Source: Cytophagales bacterium Alg240-R148
Lineage (GTDB): Bacteria > Bacteroidota > Bacteroidia > Cytophagales > Cyclobacteriaceae
DNA: 64,000 nt
Assembly (NCBI GenBank): GCA_900537185.1
Contig: LS999826.1
Coordinates: forward strand, 857,521-921,520
Reading direction: 5' to 3'
The translations under genes and the position numbers were made by a program. This document shows positions 25,389 to 34,253 of the stretch, one piece after another. The first letter of the stretch is position 1; every line of letters starts with the position of its first letter. The notes under the pieces were generated by a model. It did no database searches and was not told the origin of the DNA. It saw only the letters and a list, made by a program, of their open reading frames with translations.

Positions 25389-26420
25389 ATGAAAATAAAA
25401 CTGCAGATATTGCTGCTGGCCTTCTTTTATAGTTGCCATGTATCGGATCAGAATGATTTCAATTACCCCCACAAAATAGTGGATGGAAAACCTTTTACCC
25501 ATCCGCAATTTGATTCAGATAAAGAAAAGTTCTCGTTTGCTATTTTTAGTGACCTAACAGGCAGCGAACGTCCTGGCGTATTTCAGGTGGCAGTGGCCCA
25601 GCTCAATCTATTGCGGCCAGACATGATCATCAATGTTGGGGATTTAATAGAAGGAGACCACAACAATGTAAAAGAATTGAACCAGCAATGGGATTGGTTC
25701 GATCAAAGAGCCAGCCAAGCCAAGGCACCTGTATTTTATGTTGGAGGCAACCACGATTTGACCAACGAGCCCATGTGGAAAGTTTGGGACCAACGCTACG
25801 GACAGCGCTATTATCATTTTGTCTATAAAAACACTTTGTTTTTGGTATTGAACACCGAAGACAATACCATAGAACGCATGCAAGAAATTGATGCGGCCCG
25901 GTCTGAAGCCATTGCTTTGGCAAAAAAAGAAGGGTGGGGTTCATTTCCTACCACCGAATATGCGCAAATGCCAGAGCAAAAAGCGGGGAATATAAGTACG
26001 GAACAAGCCAACTACTTTAAAAAAGCTATTGCGGACAATCCGAACGTGTTGCATACATTTTTGTTTATGCACAAAGCAGCTTGGAAAAAAGAAAACGAAG
26101 AAAACTTTTCCTCCCTAGAAACAGCCTTAGCCAACAGGCCATATACGGTTTTTAATGGCCACGTACATGCATACGAATACGAAAAAAGGTTGGGCCGTGA
26201 TTACATTCGTTTGGCAACTACCGGAGGCGTACAATTGCCGGAGAGTGGCCGGTCGATGGACCATGTTACTTGGGTGACGGTAGACCAAAACGGGGTAGAT
26301 ATAGCCAACGTATTGATGCAAGGAGTATTGGACAAAACTGGGCACATTCCCAATGGCGGGGATTCTATTTGTTTCGAGAAGGCATTATGCCAGCCGAAAA
26401 CCTTACTATCTAGTGATTGA
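25389..26420 (+). CDS. Metallophosphoesterase lipoprotein (calcineurin-like)
   Basis: 343 residues with a lipoprotein signal; the lipobox is at FFYSC (Cys16). Calcineurin-type metal motifs occur in order: FAIFSDLTG (the usual DxH replaced by DLT), NVGDLIEGDHN (GDxxxxG), VGGNHD (GNHD), FLFMHKAAWKK (H) and FNGHVHAYE (GHxH). The altered first motif means one metal ligand differs from the classic DxH. The substrate is unknown: phosphomonoester or phosphodiester at the cell envelope. It has its own promoter and is followed after 65 bp by the deacylase gene. Confidence 0.88.
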   Translation: MKIKLQILLLAFFYSCHVSDQNDFNYPHKIVDGKPFTHPQFDSDKEKFSFAIFSDLTGSERPGVFQVAVAQLNLLRPDMIINVGDLIEGDHNNVKELNQQWDWFDQRASQAKAPVFYVGGNHDLTNEPMWKVWDQRYGQRYYHFVYKNTLFLVLNTEDNTIERMQEIDAARSEAIALAKKEGWGSFPTTEYAQMPEQKAGNISTEQANYFKKAIADNPNVLHTFLFMHKAAWKKENEENFSSLETALANRPYTVFNGHVHAYEYEKRLGRDYIRLATTGGVQLPESGRSMDHVTWVTVDQNGVDIANVLMQGVLDKTGHIPNGGDSICFEKALCQPKTLLSSD

Positions 26421-26485
26421 ACCCTTTGTATTGCTATCTTTGAATTGTAAATTACTGATGACCATATAATTAAGATGAATATAAA

Positions 26486-28168
26486 ATGAAAAGAATAATT
26501 TATTGTTTCTTGTTTTTGAGTTGGGCTTGCTCCGAGGATTCCAACACCTCAGAAGAAAATATTACCAATGCGAATGGGTATGATGTTGTTATACTCAACG
26601 GCAGGGTAATGGATCCTGAAACCAATTTAGATGCCATTAGAAATGTGGGCATCAAAGGGGGTATTATCGAAACCATAACTGAAGCAACCCTCGGTGGTAC
26701 CGAAATTATTGATGCAGAAGGCCATGTGGTAACAGCGGGTTTTATTGATACCCATTGGCATGCCAATGGTAGTACCTGGGGCAATAAAGCGGCTTTAAGA
26801 GATGGCGTAACTACCCCCATGGATTTGGAAGTTGGTTCCTTGAACATAAACGAGTGGTACGAAGAACGCGAAGGAAAATGGCAAGTTAATTATGGCGCCG
26901 CAGTTTCTCATGAATTCCATAGAATGATGGTGTTGGATAAAATGGAAATGGTTGGGCCCAAAGATGGAAACGATTTTGCGGCTTTGAGAAATGCCTCTTA
27001 TGAAGAAAACGATGTGCCAGATTGGGCCGTTACTATGGCCAGTATAGACCAATTGAATACAATCTGTGCGAACATCGATAAAGACTTACAGGCTGGCGCT
27101 TTAGGGGTGGCTTCTACTACGGGGTATATGGGCAAAGGAGTAACCACTTTGGAATTGTTTAATATTCAAAAAACATCGGCCAATTATGGGCGCTTGTATG
27201 CTTCTCATGTGCGCTTGTTGGGTAATTCCAAACCGCCTACAGAAGCTACCTTGGGCGCATTTGAACAAATAGCCAATGGGGTAGCACTCAACCAACCGCT
27301 GATTTTGAGCCACAACAATAATTTTGGTTGGTGGGAAGTTGAAGAGCACCTTCAATTGTTAAGAGACCAAGGGTACAATGTTTGGTCTGAATACTATCCG
27401 TATACTTGTGGGTCCTCAACCATAGGGTCTGAATTTATTAAACCAGACAACATTGGTGCATTGGGCTTGGATTATACCAACTTAGTAGACCCAAGAACGG
27501 GCGATCCGATGAATAGAGACATTTATGACAGCATTGTTGCGGTGAACCCAGCCTATATAATGGTGTTGTGCTTGCCACAGCGAGAAGAGTGGTTGCCAAT
27601 GTGGTTAAAAGTACCGCACATGACCGTGGCAGCGGATGCCATGCCTCCTGTGGACATTGAAGGCAATTTTCTTACATGGGAAGACCCATTTGATGCTTAC
27701 AACGGGCACCCAAGAACTGTAGCGACCCATGCCACTAGCTTTAGGCTTGCAAGAGAATATAAGGTACCTTTAATGACCACCATTGCACAAAATAGTTATT
27801 GGGCTGCCAAACACTTAGGAGATGCAGGGATAGAGTCCATGCAAAAAAGAGGGAGAATGCAAGAAGGCATGGTGGCCGACATTACTATTTTTAATCCAAA
27901 CACCATTACAGACAATGCCACCTATAAGGTAGGAGAAAATGGCCGACCATCTACCGGAATACCTTATGTACTGGTTAATGGCACCATTATGGTAAATGAC
28001 TCTAAAATAGTAGAAGGGAAATACCCGGGCCAAGCCATTCGGTATCCAAAAGAAGAAAAAGGCAAATTTGTACCACTAGAAAGAGAAGCTTATTTAGAAA
28101 AAATATTTAGAGGGTATTTGCCAGAAGATATTTTTGATCATGGGGCATCCAATACAACTGAAAAATGA
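26486..28168 (+). CDS. N-acyl-D-amino-acid deacylase-like amidohydrolase, lipoprotein
   Basis: 560 residues with the lipobox at SWAC (Cys15). Amidohydrolase_3/D-aminoacylase features: HWH (90-92) in GFIDTHWHANG replaces the usual HxH spacing residue with Trp. GALGVASTTGYM, LSHNNNFGWWEVEEH and the D-aminoacylase block WSEYYPYTCGSS also fit. A C-terminal Amidohydrolase sandwich ends GMVADITIFNPNTI. Such enzymes remove acyl groups from D-amino acids or open cyclic amides. It is probably in the periplasm. Its stop overlaps the next start by 4 bp (ATGA), so it is coupled to the porin. Confidence 0.87.
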   Translation: MKRIIYCFLFLSWACSEDSNTSEENITNANGYDVVILNGRVMDPETNLDAIRNVGIKGGIIETITEATLGGTEIIDAEGHVVTAGFIDTHWHANGSTWGNKAALRDGVTTPMDLEVGSLNINEWYEEREGKWQVNYGAAVSHEFHRMMVLDKMEMVGPKDGNDFAALRNASYEENDVPDWAVTMASIDQLNTICANIDKDLQAGALGVASTTGYMGKGVTTLELFNIQKTSANYGRLYASHVRLLGNSKPPTEATLGAFEQIANGVALNQPLILSHNNNFGWWEVEEHLQLLRDQGYNVWSEYYPYTCGSSTIGSEFIKPDNIGALGLDYTNLVDPRTGDPMNRDIYDSIVAVNPAYIMVLCLPQREEWLPMWLKVPHMTVAADAMPPVDIEGNFLTWEDPFDAYNGHPRTVATHATSFRLAREYKVPLMTTIAQNSYWAAKHLGDAGIESMQKRGRMQEGMVADITIFNPNTITDNATYKVGENGRPSTGIPYVLVNGTIMVNDSKIVEGKYPGQAIRYPKEEKGKFVPLEREAYLEKIFRGYLPEDIFDHGASNTTEK

Positions 28169-29475
28169 AAAGAATACTAGCATTTGTTTGCTGTTTGTTG
28201 GTTTCGACAATTGTTTTTTCGCAAGATAAAGAAAAGTCTGGTTATGGCATACAGTCGGACAGTACAGAGTCCGACTATAAAAACCAGGATGCCATTGGAG
28301 GACCAAAATCTGTTGGTGCCCAACTGAAAGCAGACAACCAAAAAAAAGAAGCCTATTTTAGACTTCCAATCAAAGTTACAAATGGGTGGTATACCTGGAA
28401 AAAAAAGTTGGCCCAAGATTATGGCCTACAATTGGGTATAAATTACACCACCGTTTTTATGCAATCTTCTCATGTATTGGATGAATCTCAGAATGAAGCG
28501 AAGGCAAGTAGTGGGATTTTTGATTTCCAGCTGGGTTGGAATTTGGTTGGAAGAAAATCAGGTAAAAACAAGGGGACACTTTTTTTAAAAGTAAACAACC
28601 GGCATTCATATGACAACAACAAAACAGCACCTATGTTCCATGGCTTGTTTGAATCAGGCTATGTAGGGCTTCCAGCAGTAGGGTTTAATAATTACGACAC
28701 AAGGATCTTGGAATTGAATTGGCAGCAAGGTTTTTGGGACGATAAATTCCAGTTTGTGGTTGGTAAAATTGATCCTACCAATTACTTGAATTTTCATGGA
28801 CTTGTAATACCGTGGAGTAGCTTTCTAGGCTTTGGCGCTTCCCTATCTGGAACAGTCAATTGGCCCAACCAAGGTTTGGGCGCTGTGGCGAGTTACAGAA
28901 TTACAGACAATTGGTATGCCATGGGCTTGGTATCAGATGTATATGGTGACTTGTTAAAAGACAATGACTATTTGGACTTCGGAAGGAATGTTTTTGATGG
29001 CAATCTATTCAAATCGGTGGAGGCTGGTTGGGTTCCGTCTATGGACCAAAGGTATTTTAAGAAAATCAGTTTGACTTATTGGCACAGTGATGCTTATGTA
29101 AACCCTGCGGGTTCTTCTATAGAGTCTGGCTCTGGTTGGGCATTCAGCTCTCATTGGTTTTTTGATAATAAATATGCCCCTTATGTTCGTTTTGCCAGTT
29201 CCAACGGAAATGGCGAAAATGCCTTTTACAAAAATGACATTCAGATAGGCAATGCTTTTTTGTTTAAGAGCCATGATTTAGTTGGGCTTTCTTTTAGTTC
29301 AGCAGAAGTAGGAGGGGTAGAAAAAAGGCAAATGACCGCTGAATTATATTACCGTTTTCACCTTACAGAACATTTGGCAGTAACACCAGATGTACAGTGG
29401 ATCATTAATCCTGCAGGCAATCCCAATCGAAATGACCTATGGTACTATGGCATTAGAGGGAGGGTGACTTTCTAG
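28165..29475 (+). CDS. OprB-like carbohydrate-selective porin
   Basis: 436 residues: signal peptide MKRILAFVCCLLVSTIVFS, then an acidic periplasmic stretch and a 16-strand type barrel. Typical OprB blocks are visible: YGLQLGINYTTVFMQ, LELNWQQGFWDDKFQFVVGKIDP with the conserved GK(I/L)D, SLSGTVNWPNQGLGAV, and a terminal YGIRGRVTF. OprB porins admit sugars, but other small solutes are possible given the amidohydrolase partners. It is the last gene of the co-directional block, translationally coupled to the deacylase. Confidence 0.85.
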   Translation: MKRILAFVCCLLVSTIVFSQDKEKSGYGIQSDSTESDYKNQDAIGGPKSVGAQLKADNQKKEAYFRLPIKVTNGWYTWKKKLAQDYGLQLGINYTTVFMQSSHVLDESQNEAKASSGIFDFQLGWNLVGRKSGKNKGTLFLKVNNRHSYDNNKTAPMFHGLFESGYVGLPAVGFNNYDTRILELNWQQGFWDDKFQFVVGKIDPTNYLNFHGLVIPWSSFLGFGASLSGTVNWPNQGLGAVASYRITDNWYAMGLVSDVYGDLLKDNDYLDFGRNVFDGNLFKSVEAGWVPSMDQRYFKKISLTYWHSDAYVNPAGSSIESGSGWAFSSHWFFDNKYAPYVRFASSNGNGENAFYKNDIQIGNAFLFKSHDLVGLSFSSAEVGGVEKRQMTAELYYRFHLTEHLAVTPDVQWIINPAGNPNRNDLWYYGIRGRVTF

Positions 29476-29523
29476 ATACATTCAAATTAAAAGGAAGAAA
29501 ACCCAACCACCTGTTTTTAGCGT

Positions 29524-32199
29524 TTATTCTTGTTTTATATTGTCCGTCGGATTCAAAGTAGCAGTAGAGTAGGCTTGTCCTCCCACCGATAATAAAGTAA
29601 GCAATAATATTCCAGTTGTGGCAATCAAAAAAGGCGACCAACCAATGGCAATTCGATAAGTGAAATTGTTCAACCATTCGCTGCACAACCATAAAGACAC
29701 AGGGCAGGCTATTGCAGTTGCAACGCCAATTTGCAACAAAAATGGTTTGGACAGTAAGAAGGACAAGTTACCATTGCTGGCGCCAAGTACTTTTCTTACG
29801 CCAACTTCTTTGGTTTTTCTTTGAATGTAAAGGCGGGTCATGCCCATTAATCCCATCCATGCGATAAAAATAGCAAAGATTGAAGCGGTAAGGGTGATGT
29901 TTTTATACCGGTTGTCGTTTTCGTAATTGGCAGCAATGGTTTGGTCCGCAAAAGTGAAATTAAAAGGTTCTTTTGAGTCCATGGTTTCCCAAGTATTCTG
30001 CAAAGCTTCTATGCTAGCAGTGGCATCCCCGGGAGGGATTTTTACTAAAATTTGATACATGGCGGGTGGCCATACTTGCAAAGTTGCTCCTGTAAAACCT
30101 GCTCCCAATGCATCTAAATTGGTTACTAAAAACATGGGTTGGATTTGGCTGTGCAAGGAATTAAAATGAAAGTCTTTTACAACCCCAATAATTTGGTGGG
30201 GCTCACTGAAATTTTTACCAGGAATTTGACTGTTTAATGGGTCTTCTATATTGAAATGGTCCAGCAAGGCTTGGTTGACAATAACAGATCGTTGGTTGTT
30301 TTCTGTATTCTTATCAAAATTTTTACCTAATAGGAGTTGGATGTTCATGGTGCTTAGGTAGTCGGGAGCAACTAAATTGCCATATACAGATTCTTCCTCT
30401 CCATTTTCTTGTAAAATTCTAAACAAAGACCACTCTTTTTCTTTGATAGGGTTCATACATGCAGTTGTTTTTTCTATGTGGCTGTTGGCCATACTGAGTG
30501 CCTTGAATTGATTGTAAAAATTCTGTTGGGCCTCTGGGTTTTCTAATGTGGGGATGGAAAGTCCAACCAATCGTTCGTAGTCAAACCCCAAGTCTTTGTT
30601 TTGAATGTACTTCATTTGTCCATTTAAAATTAATGTACAAATAATCAGGCTGATGGACAGTGCAAATTGAACAGTGGTCAGCGATTTATTAAATAGGTTG
30701 TTGCCCTGAATGCTGTTGCCTAATTTGCCTTTTAAAGCGTCCTTTGGGTCTGCTTTTGAAAGTAGAATGCCTTGAATGAGCCCTGCAACTAATGAAATTG
30801 AAATACAAGTAAAGCCCAAAATGCCCAGTATACCAGGGCTTAAAGAGAACTCCAATTGTGTGTGGAGCATGGCATTAAAAAGAGGCAACATCGGATGCGC
30901 CAATAACAAACCACTTAAGCTGGCCAACGAAACTACTAAAAAAGATTCTATTATAAATTGTATTCTCAAACCATTTTTAAGTGCTCCAAGTGATTTTCTT
31001 AGTCCGATTTCTTTAATTCGCAGCAAGGCATGGCTGGTTGAAAGAGTAATGAAATTGATGGAAGCTACTACCAATACTAATAAGGTAATGCCACTTAAGA
31101 GCCAAAGTTTTTGAATGTTTTCAGTTTTAGTGTTGCCAAGTATTTGGTTCTCAAAGTACAAATTTGCCAAAGCTGTCAAACCAACTACAGGTTTTTTTGC
31201 TTCTGAATTATCGTGCTCCTGAAAAATACCTGTCATTGACGCACACAAGGCTTGGATGTCTGCAGTAGCATCCAATAAAATAAAGCTTTCTATGAAGCTA
31301 TAATTAAGGCTTTCAAAAGATTCTTTTGGAACCAATTGTTTGAATTGATGAATGGGTAGCAAAACATCAAACTCTATAGAAGATTCCTGTTTTTTGTTAT
31401 CAATAATTCCAGTTACTACAAACTGTTGCAAGCTGTCGTTTAATAGGATTTGTATCGGTTGGCCTAGTGCCTTGTCATAGCCGAAGTATTTTTTTGCTAA
31501 GTCAACTGATATTACGGCGTTGTGCATATCGGATAAGGCTGTTAAAGAGTTGCCTTCAACCAAAGGAAAGTCCAACAAAGTCAAAAAGGAGGGGTCTGTA
31601 AAATGAATCTGTTGTTTGAAGTTGCTGCCATTTGAAATTACAATGCCATCTCCACTGCCAATTCTGCAAAATTCTTTGATTTGTGGCAGGCTTTCTTTTA
31701 ACAAGGGGGCCAATGGAACGGGGGTATGCCCAGATGCTCGGAGCAAAGTGCCTTCTTTTGCGAGTACTTTTTTGTTATCAAGCCGGTATAAATTGTTTTT
31801 GTTGCTGTGGAATTGATCATACTGGAATTCATTGATAAGAAAAGAAGCCACCAAAAATACCATGGCAATGGCAGAGGACAACCCTAAAATATTAATGGCA
31901 CTGTAAAACTTGTGTTGCATCATGCTCCGCGCGGCAATGCGCATATGGCTTTTGAATAATCCCATGTTCAATGTTGTTGAGTTCAATTGATTTTTAAACA
32001 ATAAGTATGGATGAAAGAGCCTCAGTACATTCCAATAAAATGCTTGCAAGGCTTTTTTCTTCCCATAGCTTAATAAAAATGCATCGTACTGCTCCAAGAA
32101 ATCACCCAGAACGCCTTCCGATAGATGGCTGGGGCAAATCCATAAAACCAGGCGCATGGCCCATTGTGGAGGATCGGACGGTTGTTGTTGTTGCTGCAA
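29524..32199 (-). CDS. FtsX-like ABC permease with N-terminal permease-prefix domain
   Basis: 891 residues. The N-terminal cytoplasmic segment (about 1-75: WAMRLVLWICPSHLSEGVLGDFLEQY) is the permease prefix domain found in PadR-linked transporters. Then come two MacB/FtsX units, each a span, a periplasmic core and three spans. Signatures are ITLSTSHALLRIKEIGLRKSLG in the first and RLYIQRKTKEVGVRKVLGAS in the second. No ATP-binding subunit is encoded nearby. It starts 7 bp after the PadR stop, so the two form an operon. The first codons encode MQQQQQ from a CAA/CAG run. Probable role: export or mechanotransmission of an antimicrobial or lipid-linked signal. Confidence 0.92.
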   Translation of the reverse strand: MQQQQQPSDPPQWAMRLVLWICPSHLSEGVLGDFLEQYDAFLLSYGKKKALQAFYWNVLRLFHPYLLFKNQLNSTTLNMGLFKSHMRIAARSMMQHKFYSAINILGLSSAIAMVFLVASFLINEFQYDQFHSNKNNLYRLDNKKVLAKEGTLLRASGHTPVPLAPLLKESLPQIKEFCRIGSGDGIVISNGSNFKQQIHFTDPSFLTLLDFPLVEGNSLTALSDMHNAVISVDLAKKYFGYDKALGQPIQILLNDSLQQFVVTGIIDNKKQESSIEFDVLLPIHQFKQLVPKESFESLNYSFIESFILLDATADIQALCASMTGIFQEHDNSEAKKPVVGLTALANLYFENQILGNTKTENIQKLWLLSGITLLVLVVASINFITLSTSHALLRIKEIGLRKSLGALKNGLRIQFIIESFLVVSLASLSGLLLAHPMLPLFNAMLHTQLEFSLSPGILGILGFTCISISLVAGLIQGILLSKADPKDALKGKLGNSIQGNNLFNKSLTTVQFALSISLIICTLILNGQMKYIQNKDLGFDYERLVGLSIPTLENPEAQQNFYNQFKALSMANSHIEKTTACMNPIKEKEWSLFRILQENGEEESVYGNLVAPDYLSTMNIQLLLGKNFDKNTENNQRSVIVNQALLDHFNIEDPLNSQIPGKNFSEPHQIIGVVKDFHFNSLHSQIQPMFLVTNLDALGAGFTGATLQVWPPAMYQILVKIPPGDATASIEALQNTWETMDSKEPFNFTFADQTIAANYENDNRYKNITLTASIFAIFIAWMGLMGMTRLYIQRKTKEVGVRKVLGASNGNLSFLLSKPFLLQIGVATAIACPVSLWLCSEWLNNFTYRIAIGWSPFLIATTGILLLTLLSVGGQAYSTATLNPTDNIKQE

Positions 32200-32206
32200 A
32201 ATTTTG

Positions 32207-32539
32207 TTAAGCTATGCTAAATTTTAATTGTGGCATTAAGTTCCACAGTTTGCTTCTTTGTTCTTTTAGGTGCTGCAATACTTCTATTCCAGCATTAGAA
32301 ATGGTAAAATACCGCTTGCGCCGGCCCCCTCTGGAAGCAGTTGCTCCACGCATTTCTGAACGGATCAAACCTTTGTCCTCTAACCGGTACAATGTAACGT
32401 GAACAGCACTTAGATTGACATCCCTATCCATCTTCGACTTAAACTCGTTGACCACTGCTAAACCATATGCCTCATCTCCCAAAATTCCAACCAAGGTCAA
32501 AGTCAGTTCTTCAAATTCTCCTAAACTAGATTTTCCCAT
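32207..32539 (-). CDS. PadR family transcriptional regulator
   Basis: 110 residues from ATG 32539; an in-frame extension upstream runs through the promoter and is not used. Winged helix: LGEFEELTLTLVGILGDEAYG, VTLYRLEDKGLI and the wing GGRRKRYFTISNAG are PadR hallmarks. PadR repressors of this type sit in front of prefix-domain FtsX permeases in Bacteroidota. Its promoter region has a perfect 10-bp inverted repeat and four TTTGTAAA repeats, the likely self-operator. Confidence 0.93.
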   Translation of the reverse strand: MGKSSLGEFEELTLTLVGILGDEAYGLAVVNEFKSKMDRDVNLSAVHVTLYRLEDKGLIRSEMRGATASRGGRRKRYFTISNAGIEVLQHLKEQRSKLWNLMPQLKFSIA

Positions 32540-32542
32540 TAT

Positions 32543-32623
32543 TATATGTTTTGTAAAACAAATGTAGTGGTTTGTAAATACTTTGTAAAACATATACGGG
32601 ATTATTTGTATAAGGTTTGTAAA
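32543..32623 (-). promoter_or_regulatory. PadR-permease operon promoter and operator
   Basis: Perfect inverted repeat TATATGTTTT (32543-32552) / AAAACATATA (32587-32596). TTTGTAAA occurs four times (from 32550, 32571, 32582 and 32616). On the minus strand TACATTTG (32559-32566) fits the -7 consensus, with TTTTAC about 20 bp upstream as a weak -33. The repeat arms cover the -33 region and the expected transcript start, which is ideal for repression. Confidence 0.65.
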
Positions 32624-32663
32624 AGAAATTGGGGAATAGGATTTTTTTTGAAAAAACAATCGT

Positions 32664-33602
32664 TTATTTCTTGAGTATTTTCACTCTTTCTAATTCGTTT
32701 TGGATATTGTTTTTGACTTCTCCAAAGTTAATTTCATAATCGTCATAATACCCATTTTTTTCAAGTATTTCCGATATTTTACCCGTCAAAACATCTAGCT
32801 CGTCGGTTGATTCTTCAATCATTTTAATTAGCTTAAGGGAAGTTTTTCCATCTACTTCTAGTCGAAGCAAATTGCTAAGGCCCATGATTCTACAAATGGG
32901 GGCTCGCATCAAGTGGGCATTGATAAAGGCTTGTTCAGCAAGCAGCTTATTTCTACTTTCAATTAAAGCTATGTTCTTATTTACCACTAATTTTTTTTCT
33001 TTTTTCAATTGGTTAAGACGATCGCCAAGAGCTAAAGCAAAAAATACGGCCTCAATGGCAAAACCAGCGTATACAACATTTTGTGTAAAATCGTTTTTTT
33101 CAATAATGCCTACCAAAAGAAATATATAAACAAACATACTGCTTACAATGAAAAACCAACCAAGTACGTAAAACCGGGCATATACAAAACCCTTTACCCA
33201 AACATAGGTTCCAGTGAGCAGCAGACTTAGGTTGTAAATAAAGGACAGAGGAAATAACCATTCATAAAGGGTTGGTGCAAACGTGGGGTTGATGACATTG
33301 AGTAACGGAAAAACACCAGATAATAACCCAGTTAAAAATAATATCCAGTACCTTAATTTGGGAGCATTTGTTTGAAGGTCAAGGTACATAAGAGCAAAAA
33401 CACTTGCTGTAGCATATCCCATTGATGACCATACTATATTGTAATCTCTTAAAAATTCTGAATTAAATAAAGGGTAACCGCTTTGGAATGGTAAAGCAAA
33501 GGCAATGTACAAGACATAAGCCAAATAGGGGATGTATATTTTGTCTTTGGTTGCAAAAAGTAAAAATACATTGTACACAAAGAGACTAAGCATAATTGAC
33601 AT
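32664..33602 (-). pseudogene. C-terminal half of a frameshifted 7TMR-DISM receptor (7TM plus DHp-like domain)
   Basis: 312 residues starting inside a membrane span. Seven hydrophobic spans (about 1-195) match the 7TMR-DISM_7TM domain. A coiled linker (LNQLKKEKKLVVNKNIALIES) and a histidine-kinase DHp-like helix pair follow: AEQAFINAHLMRAPICRIMGLSNLL, with His in the phospho-acceptor position. It ends about 75 residues later without any HATPase domain. The N-terminal half is the next entry, in another frame. Adding one base in the AAA run at 33624-33626 would join SVK to VSINIVYMSIMLS and restore a single protein of about 497 residues. It could also be a sequencing error. Confidence 0.75.
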
Positions 33603-34156
33603 GTATACGATGTTAATTGAAACTTTACGCTGTAGTATCGGTAGTAAGTTTGATAAGGTACTTGTTTTGAAGGAATAACTTCTTGCATTTTTTGCAGAGA
33701 GTCGTAAAAAAAAGTAGCCCGGGTACCAGAAGGAATTTGGGGTAATTTTATAGCAATTGGTATGTAGGGTAACTTTAAAGAGTCCTCTTTGGGGATTAAA
33801 TGATCATACGAAAAATAGGGGATTAATTCTTTATTATGGAGTGAATACATAACCTGAGCTTTCCAAATAGTTGTAGGGTCACCCAAGAGAAGGTAAGGGG
33901 TCCTTGATAATTGTTCACTACTTATGCTAAATGAAAACCAAATAACCGAATCGGTCGCTGAAAAGTTGTATTGATCTAAACTTAAACTGAATCCATTTTC
34001 TTTAAATGCAGAGTGTATTTGATGTGGTTTTAAATTTCCAGTACTATCCAATAAAACGGTTGCTCTTGAAGTAAGCGGGGTCCTTGAAAAAACTTTGTTA
34101 AACATACCACCAGATATTAGGCATAGTATAATTAGACAGTTAGATAAATTGGACAT
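33449..34156 (-). pseudogene. N-terminal half of the frameshifted 7TMR-DISM receptor (periplasmic sensor)
   Basis: The real coding part is about 34156 to 33626. A signal peptide (NCLIILCLISGGMFNKVFS) leads into a 7TMR-DISMED2-like ligand domain with FSLSLDQYNF, DSVIWFSFSI, PYLLLGDPTTIWKAQVMY and SGTRATFFYDSLQ. After YYRYYSVK the frame departs from the membrane domain and continues as an unrelated tail to 33449 (QLTSYTCQLC...), which should be ignored. The domain normally senses small molecules, often carbohydrates, outside the membrane. Both halves share one transcript. Confidence 0.7.
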
Positions 34157-34253
34157 GCAGAAAGCGTTTCATTGAATTTAATAAATGCTGTTATTAGAAC
34201 CAATTTCGATTTTTTATTTTTTGCATTTAGTTTTACTTTTGACTTTTAAATAT

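Noticed and set aside
33600-33640. Programmed -1 frameshift joining the two halves of the 7TMR-DISM protein
   Set aside because: The junction region lacks an X XXY YYZ slippery heptamer and shows no clear downstream pseudoknot; a one-base deletion or sequencing error is simpler.
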